Assembly: GCA_016840825.1 (NCBI GenBank)
Contig: JAEORN010000027.1
Location: forward strand, 1 to 7,421
Source: Candidatus Thorarchaeota archaeon
GTDB taxonomy: Archaea; Asgardarchaeota; Thorarchaeia; Thorarchaeales; Thorarchaeaceae
Direction: 5' to 3'
DNA length: 7,421 nt
Shown here piece after piece: positions 1 through 5,952 of the stretch (its first letter is position 1; each line of letters starts with the position of its first letter). The position numbers and the translations under genes are program-made. The notes under the pieces are model-generated. The model worked only from the letters and a program-made list of their open reading frames with translations. It had not been told where the DNA came from and made no database searches.

Positions 1-1221
1 AACCTTTTGACGATAGCCCTTGGTAGTGTATACTCGTATAGTCTTCATCTTGCGCATGAAGCTTCTCGCTAATTCACTCACTTCGTCTACAGGCCAGAAC
101 TCATACCCTGAAGAGCCTCGCTCAAATAGAACAAGGTCATCCATCTTATGTTTTCCAGGGAAGTAGGGTACAGAGTGTCTGTTGGGATAATCAATGTAGA
201 TATTCTTTGGATCTATTCCAGATTCTTCAGCAATCTCATTCTCGATGTTGAACAGGCCATCTGCTGTTTTCAGTTTGGTCAGAAAAGAATCACTTGAAAT
301 CGAACGTGCACTTGCTAATTTAATCAGGTTCCGTTTTCTGTAATCGATAAAAAGGCGATTTGCAGTTACCATACCTTCAGGGTCATCTGATTTTACTGAA
401 AGTAGGATATCATGAGATGTAAGATCATCACTTAGCAAGAATGAATTCAAGTCATCTCCAGGGAATGGAATCAACCTTGAACCGGTTTCATCAAGTATCC
501 TCAAGAGCATTAATTCAGCAGCTCTCACAGTCTTGTGATAATAGACTGCGTCAAACATATTCAAACTAGCACTCAAATATGATTCCAGAGTATAGAGTGC
601 ACCACGTTCAAAGGCAATCTTATTCTTGGCAATTCGAGTGGCACCAAAAAGACGCCTGAATTCCAATTGAGCGTACTCCACTCCTGCAAAGTATGCATCT
701 CGTTCTAGATTATCAATTAATTCAGGGTTTATTGGAGTCGTGAGTAGATCAATGCGGATTCCTTTAATGGGAACTCCTTTCGTCAATAATTCCTGAACTT
801 CTGATACACTATACTTACTACCCTCAAGTATCTCTGCAATTGGATCGGATCCTGCGATTAATGCTGACATCTTCTTCCTGTCAATTCCGCGAGTTGAAAG
901 ATACTCATCCATTACATTGGCCCATGGACCAAAAGAAAGCATATGCATCATTGTTGCCAATCGGGCTTTTTCAACCTCCTCTAGGTCACCTCCAAGATAC
1001 TCTACAAATATCTGCGTTACATGCATGACTCCGAACATTCGCCCCATAAGGGATGTTTCTACTCCTGGAAATACTAGGTGGGTTCCTGCAGGAGATTTGA
1101 TATATCGAAGCCGCTGAGCTAATCGAAGATCAACGATTCTCTGTTCAAGCTCGGTTAGGCCGAGATACCCGTGCAGGGGATCTTTTATTTGCAGAGTAAA
1201 TAGGAAATCTTTCATTGGCAT
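1..1221 (-). CDS. HD-superfamily (COG1078, SAMHD1/dGTPase-like) protein with degenerate active site; partial at 3' end
   Basis: A 407-codon frame, open to the left edge, so the C-terminus is missing. The family signature is clear. KDPLHGYLGLTELE (residues 13-26), LAQRLRYIK and HLVFPG (48-53) lead into FGVMH (63-67). ERDAYFAGVEYAQLEFRRLF lies near 173-192, and a VYYHKTVRAAELML stretch follows. In active relatives these surround an H...HD...D metal site that hydrolyses nucleotide phosphates. Here the first His (normally RFEHSLGVMH) is Arg61, the HD pair (normally LLHDIGHGPFSH) reads His93-Met94, the following GH is Ser96-Phe97, and the later His is Asn102. Only His93 and probably Asp170 remain. 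I infer a non-catalytic or altered protein that may bind nucleotide or a partner. The start at 1221 sits about 26-28 nt after a TATA-like element, suiting a leaderless message. ATG 1215 is an in-frame alternative. It is transcribed divergently from the M28 gene. Family assignment is firm; function is unknown. Confidence 0.85.
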   Translation of the reverse strand, partial: MPMKDFLFTLQIKDPLHGYLGLTELEQRIVDLRLAQRLRYIKSPAGTHLVFPGVETSLMGRMFGVMHVTQIFVEYLGGDLEEVEKARLATMMHMLSFGPWANVMDEYLSTRGIDRKKMSALIAGSDPIAEILEGSKYSVSEVQELLTKGVPIKGIRIDLLTTPINPELIDNLERDAYFAGVEYAQLEFRRLFGATRIAKNKIAFERGALYTLESYLSASLNMFDAVYYHKTVRAAELMLLRILDETGSRLIPFPGDDLNSFLLSDDLTSHDILLSVKSDDPEGMVTANRLFIDYRKRNLIKLASARSISSDSFLTKLKTADGLFNIENEIAEESGIDPKNIYIDYPNRHSVPYFPGKHKMDDLVLFERGSSGYEFWPVDEVSELARSFMRKMKTIRVYTTKGYRQKV

Positions 1222-1230
1222 CGGTAACCC

Positions 1231-1242
1231 ATACGTACGTAT
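1231..1242. promoter_or_regulatory. Perfect 12-bp palindrome, candidate operator
   Basis: ATACGTACGTAT is identical to its own reverse complement. It lies between the TATA-like element and the start codon of the HD-family gene, within the short divergent region shared with the M28 peptidase gene. A second small dyad, ATTAA-CTCC-TTAAT (1241-1254), abuts it. A dimeric repressor bound here would block initiation of the minus-strand gene. This is inferred from position and symmetry; no regulator is known from the window. Confidence 0.35.
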
Positions 1243-1248
1243 TAACTC

Positions 1249-1256
1249 CTTAATAG
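1249..1256 (-). promoter_or_regulatory. Candidate TATA box for the HD-family gene
   Basis: On the minus strand this reads CTATTAAG. Its centre lies about 31 nt before the ATG at 1221, which would place transcription initiation near 1226 and give a leaderless or nearly leaderless mRNA. The match to the archaeal TATA consensus is only partial, and no clear purine-rich BRE was identified. Confidence 0.35.
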
Positions 1257-1291
1257 CTTGACTATTGTGAATTACTAGAAACTGGAGAAGC

Positions 1292-3391
1292 GTGAATCAT
1301 TACCTTATTCAGGAAATCATGTATCATGAGATTATGATTCGGATCAGGACAGTCTATCTCTTTGCGTTGCTACTAGTGAGCAGCTCATTGATAACCTGTA
1401 CATCTTCCCAGACAATTATCAGAGACTTTAGTGTTGCTCAGGATGATCTGAGGAGAATCTACGGTGAAGATATCTCTGCGAATATCTTCAGAGCTGTGAC
1501 TGCTAGCAGTTATTTGAACCTGATCATTGAATTGACAGAGAATGGGTCAAGACCAACTGATTCCGAGAACAACCGTCTTGCAAGGAGCTGGATCGCTCAG
1601 GAACTTGATGCAGTATCAAACGGCAGAATAGAGGTTTCATTTCTCGGAGCGCACCAATCAGTTGTTGGAAAGTTGCCAGGATATCTTGGTACTGGACCAG
1701 TTGTGATGGTGGGGGGACACTATGATTCAGTGGCAGCAGCGCCAGGAGCTAATGATGATGCAACAGGAGTTGCAGCAGCCATTGAATTAGCTAGGGTAAT
1801 GTCGAGATATGAATGGCCTTTGGATATTTACTTCTGTGCTTGGAATGCTGAGGAAATTGGCTTGATTGGAAGTCGCGAAGTAGCCAAGATATTCGATGAG
1901 TGGAACATCGATATTCTTGCGTACTGGAACATTGACATGCTTCTGGTTGAGAATATTGATGCCCCTCCTGATGAAAGGGTGTTACTTGGCTGTTCCGGAG
2001 GGGCAATGAATTATGGAATGATTACTGATTATATGAGTATCACCTATGGGAAGAATCTCATTAAATCAGTTGAAGGAACTGAGCTCTCAGCTTGGAGCCG
2101 TTCTGATCACGCATCATTTCTGGCTGAAGGCTTTCATAGTGTGCTCTTTGCGTTTGAATCCGGATCGTCTAGAGATTCCGCATATCATGGCTCGAGTGAT
2201 ACATGGGATAATCCACTCTACAACTATACTGTCGCAGTAGACACAGTTGCGTCAATTGGTGCCAGCATGGCATATGTCCTATCAAGAGCACATGAACAAC
2301 CTATGAATAAGAACTTCTCAGGACTCGTGAGAAGCGGTCGGCCATATACAACATACATTCCTATTACAGTGCCTACATCAGTAGTTGTCGATGGATCCTG
2401 GAGTGGTGGAGGATTCACACTCCAACTGATCTCATCTCAAGGTGAGATTTTGAAAACAATTGCGGTAAATGAAACATCTGGTGATGAGATGATCTTGAAT
2501 CAGACACTATCAGAATTTGGGATTGCGTCTCTATCTCTGTCACGGGATGATGATAGTGCTGCGAGATTCAATTTTCAGATTCAATACGAAACAGACCTCA
2601 ATATGGATGGTATACTAGATAGGCATCAATTCTGGATCGATGACTCTGAATTTGAATTGGACGATGATGAAGATTCCCTAAGCAACGCTTTGGAAACGAT
2701 AATTGGGACTTCGTCTGCATCCCCAGATACTGATTCTGATAATCTCCCAGACTATTGGGAGTATACTTTCGGTACCGATCCAACCAGATTTGATGCTAAT
2801 GACGACCCAGATAATGATAGGCTGGACAATCTCGCCGAGTATGAATCGGGGACCAATCCTAAACTCGCAGATAGCGACGGAGATACAATGATTGACTCAT
2901 GGGAAGTCATGAATGGAACGGACCCGTTGACTCATGATGCATCTCTTGACCCGGATAATGACTCATTGTCAAACCTTGAAGAATATCTAGCAGGAACATT
3001 TCCGTTCTCAAATGATTCTGATAATGATTCAATGCCTGATGCATATGAGGTGATGAATCATCTTGATCCAACACGGGATGATGCTTCACTAGATGCAGAT
3101 GAGGATCATCTAACGAATCTCGAGGAATATCTTATTGGTACGAATCCCCAAAGTGCTGATTCGGATCGAGACCTCATGCCCGATTCGTTTGAGGTCGAGT
3201 ACGGTTTGGATCCATTAGTTGATGACTCGATGCAAGATCTGGATGGGGATGGTATCAGCAATCTAGATGAGTACTTGCAAGGAACAAATCCTAGGGTAGA
3301 TTCTGTTATGCAAATCATAGCACTGGCTACAGCATTGATTCTTGGTATCACATTACTAGCATGGTTAGTAGCAGTAAGAAAAACAGAGTGA
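1292..3391 (+). CDS. Secreted, membrane-anchored M28-family zinc metallopeptidase with acidic TSP3-like repeats
   Basis: Probable extracellular aminopeptidase or carboxypeptidase of the M28 family. In 699-residue numbering from the GTG at 1292, a signal peptide hydrophobic core covers about 21-35. The M28 domain (about 90-335) keeps every metal and catalytic residue: His143 in GGHYDS, Asp155 in GANDDATG, Glu187 (general base) and Glu188 in AEEIGLIGS, Asp215 in NIDM, and His299 in YHGSSDTW. A beta-rich segment (about 338-433) follows, then acidic Ca-binding-type repeats (435-670), a hydrophobic helix (about 672-694) and a short tail with Arg-Lys. This predicts an enzyme tethered outside the membrane on a calcium-stiffened stalk. 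ATG 1319 and ATG 1334 are in-frame alternatives. They give a signal peptide with a more usual short n-region, while the GTG has GGAG only 4 nt upstream. LITC at 33-36 resembles a lipobox, but Thr before Cys is poor. Substrate is not predictable. Confidence 0.93.
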   Translation: MNHYLIQEIMYHEIMIRIRTVYLFALLLVSSSLITCTSSQTIIRDFSVAQDDLRRIYGEDISANIFRAVTASSYLNLIIELTENGSRPTDSENNRLARSWIAQELDAVSNGRIEVSFLGAHQSVVGKLPGYLGTGPVVMVGGHYDSVAAAPGANDDATGVAAAIELARVMSRYEWPLDIYFCAWNAEEIGLIGSREVAKIFDEWNIDILAYWNIDMLLVENIDAPPDERVLLGCSGGAMNYGMITDYMSITYGKNLIKSVEGTELSAWSRSDHASFLAEGFHSVLFAFESGSSRDSAYHGSSDTWDNPLYNYTVAVDTVASIGASMAYVLSRAHEQPMNKNFSGLVRSGRPYTTYIPITVPTSVVVDGSWSGGGFTLQLISSQGEILKTIAVNETSGDEMILNQTLSEFGIASLSLSRDDDSAARFNFQIQYETDLNMDGILDRHQFWIDDSEFELDDDEDSLSNALETIIGTSSASPDTDSDNLPDYWEYTFGTDPTRFDANDDPDNDRLDNLAEYESGTNPKLADSDGDTMIDSWEVMNGTDPLTHDASLDPDNDSLSNLEEYLAGTFPFSNDSDNDSMPDAYEVMNHLDPTRDDASLDADEDHLTNLEEYLIGTNPQSADSDRDLMPDSFEVEYGLDPLVDDSMQDLDGDGISNLDEYLQGTNPRVDSVMQIIALATALILGITLLAWLVAVRKTE
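2594..3301 (+). repeat. Tandem 48-residue (144-bp) acidic calcium-binding-type repeats inside the M28 gene
   Basis: Four in-register units begin at residues 479, 527, 575 and 623, each exactly 48 residues (DNA 2726-3301). A degenerate 44-residue unit precedes them from residue 435 (DNA 2594-2725). Each unit has two half-motifs: DSDxDxxPDxWE...GtDP, then DPDnDxLsNLeEYxxGTnP. The spaced Asp/Asn residues are those of thrombospondin type-3-like calcium loops. Unit 3 lacks the TNP turn (it reads GTFPF). The DNA of the copies has diverged clearly, so this is an old expansion held by selection on length rather than a recent duplication. Confidence 0.88.
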
Positions 3392-3400
3392 AAAATAAAG

Positions 3401-3429
3401 AAGATATGGGCGCTATCGCCCATTATCTT
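3401..3429. terminator. Hairpin between convergent genes, possible bidirectional terminator
   Basis: AAGATA-TGGGCG, loop CTAT, then CGCCCA-T-TATCTT forms a 12-bp stem with one bulged T and a GC-rich top. It starts 10 nt after the stop of the M28 gene and ends 5 nt after the porB stop on the other strand, so it could serve both transcripts. There is no long T-run after it on either strand. Archaeal termination usually relies on T-runs, so it may instead stabilise mRNA 3' ends. Confidence 0.5.
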
Positions 3430-3433
3430 GATA

Positions 3434-4339
3434 TTATGTAAAAGTTCTCATTATTATGTCCCATCGATGCTGGACATAGTCTTGCAGTTCCTGAATCTTC
3501 TTCTCATCCTTTGTTGGTCTGAACAAATGTGAGAAGCGTCCTTGTAGCTTTAGGAACTCCTCTATTGGCTTTCGCTTCTCCGGATCTTGGAATCTTTTAC
3601 TCTCTCGGCCCAGTGTGAATTCTTCACCTATACGTTCCCATTGAATCCAGTATCCGGTTTCCACTGCAAGCTTGCCGACTTCAACTCCCAACTCTACAGG
3701 ATAATTCCAAGCTTGTGGACAAGGTAGAAAGATGTGAATGAACTTTGGTCCCTCGATCTCCTTTGCTTTCATGAATTTCTCATATAGATCTCGTGGATAG
3801 GCCGTATTTGCAGTAGCTTGATACGCTGGTTCATGAGCGGCAACTATGAGATCCAACATCTTCTCAGGCTCAGTCTTACCAAACCAAGTAGTAGTAGTTG
3901 AAGCGTGAAGAGGTGTTGCACCAGAGCGCTGAGTCCCTGTGTTGCTGTAGACCTGATTATTATAGCAAACGTAGAGGAAGTCAGTTCGTCTCTCAAATGC
4001 TCCGCTTAATGCCTGAATACCGATATCAAACGTACCACCATCTCCGGCCCAGACCATGACAGTCGTCTTGTTATTCCCTTTCGCTTTGAGCGCTGCGCGA
4101 ACTCCCGAAGCTGTTGCCGCTGCCGCCATAAATGCGGTATTGAGAACTGGAATTGCTAGACCTGACTTTGGCCAGAGTGACTGAACAACGCTGGTACAGC
4201 ATGCAGGGACTACTTGAATCACATCACCTTCGAGGGCTTTGTGAGCATGACGTAGTGCGACCATATCCTGACAACCTGCGCATGCAGCATTTCCCTTCAA
4301 CACATATTCCTTCAATGGCATATCTTTCGTTGCTACCAT
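3434..4339 (-). CDS. porB: Pyruvate:ferredoxin oxidoreductase, beta subunit (TPP-binding)
   Basis: Cytoplasmic subunit that binds thiamine pyrophosphate and one [4Fe-4S] cluster in POR, which decarboxylates pyruvate to acetyl-CoA and passes electrons to ferredoxin. In 301-residue numbering from ATG 4339, the cluster cysteines are Cys20 and Cys23 (NAACAGCQD), a Cys of the ACCTS pair (47/48) and Cys207 (FLPCPQAW). The TPP motif starts with GDGGTFDIG (99-107) and continues to NNQVYSNTGTQRSGATP (127-143), close to the VYSNTG...ATP segment known in POR/PFOR enzymes. Length is usual for the family. The upstream in-frame ATG 4366 would overlap porA by 22 nt. I prefer 4339 because AAGGAG at 4348-4353 sits 8 nt before it and the protein then begins close to the Cys motif. 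Last gene of the porDAB operon. Confidence 0.93.
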   Translation of the reverse strand: MVATKDMPLKEYVLKGNAACAGCQDMVALRHAHKALEGDVIQVVPACCTSVVQSLWPKSGLAIPVLNTAFMAAAATASGVRAALKAKGNNKTTVMVWAGDGGTFDIGIQALSGAFERRTDFLYVCYNNQVYSNTGTQRSGATPLHASTTTTWFGKTEPEKMLDLIVAAHEPAYQATANTAYPRDLYEKFMKAKEIEGPKFIHIFLPCPQAWNYPVELGVEVGKLAVETGYWIQWERIGEEFTLGRESKRFQDPEKRKPIEEFLKLQGRFSHLFRPTKDEKKIQELQDYVQHRWDIIMRTFT

Positions 4340-4344
4340 TCTGA

Positions 4345-5523
4345 TCACTCCTTCAATGCGTGCCATGTTTCTTCGGCACCAGTCTCTCCTTTCTCAACAG
4401 CTTTCACTGTGTCGAGAATAACTGCTTTGATATCACTCACAGTCATATCTCGACCGCCTAGGCCTCCGATATAGCTCTTGACAATCGGACGATGCTTGGT
4501 TTCGAACAGGACGGAACGAATCTCGCTTGCCACGTGGCCACCAAATCCATAGGAAACCCCTCTATCGAAGGCAGCTATTCCTTTTACTTTTGCACCCAGT
4601 TCGCGAATCTTTTCCACCGGGAAGGGACGAATCATCCTCATTCTAGCGTTTCCGACCTTGTAGCCTTCCTCTCGAAGTTCATCTATGGCGTCAATTGCTT
4701 CAGCACCCATAGAGCCTTGAGAAGTGAAGATTACCTCAGCATCATCACACTTGTAGCAGTCAATGGGACCACCAAAGTACTTCCCAAAGAGCTTCTTGTA
4801 CTCCTGTTCGACTTCCTCATAGACTTCACCAGCCTTCTTCCCTGCTACATGCATTTCATACCTGAATTCCTGATAGTACTCAGGAAACACGATGTTACCA
4901 TGCGAAACGGGATTCTTTGGGTCCATCTTCCAATGTGGTGGAGAATATGGCGGAAGGAATTTGTCTACCTCCTCAGGCTCTAGATAATCATAGGGTTGGA
5001 CTGTATGGCTCAATACGAAACCATCAGCGTTCACCATCACGGGTAGAAGTATACGCTCATCTTCTGCAAGCTTGAAGGCTTGGATGATCGTGTGATAGAA
5101 TTCATCAACGCTCGCCACATAGAATTGAATCCAGCCAGTGTCACGCTGAGACATTGCATCATCATGTGTGACATGAATGTTCCAACTCGGTGATACAGAC
5201 CGATTGATATTTGCCAGCACTATTGGCAATCGTGCAGCCGTCGCCCAGTGTAAAGCCTCATGCATGAGTAACAGCCCATTTGATGAAGTCGCAGTAAACG
5301 CTCTAGCTCCTGTTGAACTAGCACCAATACATGCGAACATCGCTGAATGTTCTGATTCAACACGAATAAACTGACCAGGCCATAAGCCCTTCTCATTCAG
5401 TAGAGCGACTTGTTCAGGAACAGTTGTAGCTGGAGTAATAGGATATGCTGCGACGACTTCGACCCTTGCAGACATGACTGCTCGAGCAGCCGCATAATTC
5501 GCACTCATCAGTTCTGTCTTCAT
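4345..5523 (-). CDS. porA: Pyruvate:ferredoxin oxidoreductase, alpha subunit
   Basis: Alpha subunit of POR, which supplies the pyruvate-side half of the active site at the interface with PorB. In 392-residue numbering from ATG 5523, the family landmarks are YPITPATT (27-34, whose Thr contacts substrate in characterised PORs), EHSA (58-61), LMHEALHW, ARLPIV (with Arg98), SWNIH, RDTGW (127-131), the SQGSMGAEA segment of domain II (from about 268), RPFP, and YIGGLGGRD (351-359). The YPITP and RDTGW context and the nearby PPY...DP segment favour pyruvate over branched-chain or 2-oxoglutarate substrates. A longer frame opens at 5613, but its first 30 residues are antisense-like sequence overlapping porD. 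ATG 5523 has GGAGGG at 5530-5535, 6 nt upstream, inside the end of porD. It starts 2 nt after the porD stop and ends 5 nt before porB. Confidence 0.93.
   Translation of the reverse strand: MKTELMSANYAAARAVMSARVEVVAAYPITPATTVPEQVALLNEKGLWPGQFIRVESEHSAMFACIGASSTGARAFTATSSNGLLLMHEALHWATAARLPIVLANINRSVSPSWNIHVTHDDAMSQRDTGWIQFYVASVDEFYHTIIQAFKLAEDERILLPVMVNADGFVLSHTVQPYDYLEPEEVDKFLPPYSPPHWKMDPKNPVSHGNIVFPEYYQEFRYEMHVAGKKAGEVYEEVEQEYKKLFGKYFGGPIDCYKCDDAEVIFTSQGSMGAEAIDAIDELREEGYKVGNARMRMIRPFPVEKIRELGAKVKGIAAFDRGVSYGFGGHVASEIRSVLFETKHRPIVKSYIGGLGGRDMTVSDIKAVILDTVKAVEKGETGAEETWHALKE
4348..4353 (-). promoter_or_regulatory. Shine-Dalgarno site of porB inside the end of porA
   Basis: On the minus strand the junction reads AAGGAGTGATCAGAATG. 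The AAGGAG and the TGA stop of porA are joined in one element that resembles the anti-SD complement, 8 nt before ATG 4339. This decides the porB start and points to translational coupling with porA. Confidence 0.7.
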
Positions 5524-5525
5524 TC

Positions 5526-5813
5526 TCAACCCTCCGCAGAAGAAACAGGTAATGGTGTATCTTCTCCTGTCCTTACCATCTTGATACATTTCGGTGGGCA
5601 CACCTGAGCACAAATCCCACAGCCCTTGCAGTAGTCCTTGTCAATGTGAGGCGTACCATCTTCATCAACTGATATGACAGCTTCAGGGCAGTGAAGCCAG
5701 CATGTTCTACATCGGTTACAATTTTCGTAATCGATCTCCGGTTCGAATATTCGCCAGCTACCAGTCTTGCCAGTAGCTCCAATAGACGGTTTGGAGTAAG
5801 AAGTAGTAGGCAT
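5526..5813 (-). CDS. porD: Pyruvate:ferredoxin oxidoreductase, delta subunit (2x[4Fe-4S] ferredoxin)
   Basis: Electron-transfer subunit that carries electrons from the PorAB active site toward free ferredoxin. In 95-residue numbering from ATG 5813, the delta-family lead-in TGSWRIF (17-23) is followed by two classic cluster motifs. The first is CNRCRTCWLHCP (Cys32, 35, 38, 42) and the second CKGCGICAQVCP (Cys62, 65, 68, 72), with an extra Cys76. A GTG at 5864 would add 17 residues. ATG 5813 is preferred because a TATA-like GTAAATAC is centred about 26 nt upstream, the spacing of a leaderless archaeal start, and that element would lie inside the longer frame. First gene of the operon; its 3' end contains the porA ribosome-binding site. 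There is no gamma subunit upstream: the next gene runs the other way. Confidence 0.92.
   Translation of the reverse strand: MPTTSYSKPSIGATGKTGSWRIFEPEIDYENCNRCRTCWLHCPEAVISVDEDGTPHIDKDYCKGCGICAQVCPPKCIKMVRTGEDTPLPVSSAEG
5530..5535 (-). promoter_or_regulatory. Shine-Dalgarno site of porA inside the end of porD
   Basis: Minus-strand GGAGGG encodes the last residues of PorD and lies 6 nt before ATG 5523. It is a strong SD and shows that the conserved PorA N-terminus (MKTELMSANY) is the true start rather than the upstream frame. Confidence 0.75.
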
Positions 5814-5835
5814 CTCGCTTATTCCCTTAGGCTCT

Positions 5836-5843
5836 GTATTTAC
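5836..5843 (-). promoter_or_regulatory. TATA box of the porDAB operon
   Basis: Minus-strand GTAAATAC is centred about 26 nt before ATG 5813, the standard distance from an archaeal TATA box to the transcription start. This predicts that the operon mRNA starts at or within a few bases of the porD start codon. No strong SD precedes that ATG, which agrees with a leaderless message. Confidence 0.5.
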
Positions 5844-5900
5844 TTCATTGACCACAAGCAACACGTCCGTGCGAGCTTAGACAAGTTGGGCTCACGAAAC

Positions 5901-5931
5901 GAGTAAGATAAGCCTTATGATGTAGTTACTC
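5901..5931. promoter_or_regulatory. Operator-like nested dyad between porD and the amidase gene
   Basis: Outer arms GAGTAA (5901-5906) and TTACTC (5926-5931) are exact inverted repeats. Nested within is ATAAGCCTTAT (5908-5918), symmetrical apart from its central base. The site lies 22 nt before the amidase start and upstream of the porD TATA box. It could bind a regulator of either gene, and CTTATGA within it could serve as a weak TATA element for the amidase. Assigned on symmetry and position only. Confidence 0.3.
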
Positions 5932-5952
5932 ATTCCGGAAGTGGGGTCAAGA

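Noticed and set aside
840..1117. Short plus-strand frames at 840-1028 and 917-1117
   Set aside because: They are antisense to the HD-family gene, whose minus-strand frame is open for more than 400 codons and has family motifs across this stretch.
1212..1232. A six-codon frame (ATG at 1232, minus strand) overlapping the start of the HD-family gene, possible leader peptide
   Set aside because: The AGGAG upstream is 13 nt away and would lie at or before the predicted transcription start, so ribosomes would probably not use it. Chance overlap is more likely.
2726..3301. Recent DNA-level tandem duplication or a CRISPR-like array in the 144-bp repeats
   Set aside because: Copies differ widely at the nucleotide level and are coding, in frame, with no short identical repeat and spacer pattern.
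3106..3423. A 105-codon minus-strand frame antisense to the repeat region of the M28 gene
   Set aside because: It lies opposite a coding region with clear domain structure and repeats, has no recognisable motif, and also runs through the hairpin. It is a product of the acidic repeat codons.
4492..4983. A 163-codon plus-strand frame antisense to porA
   Set aside because: It is wholly within porA, which has conserved family motifs throughout. The opposite-strand product shows no domain pattern.
5524..5613. A 30-residue N-terminal extension of PorA starting at 5613
   Set aside because: It overlaps the ferredoxin-coding part of porD and lacks family similarity. A strong SD precedes the internal ATG at 5523.
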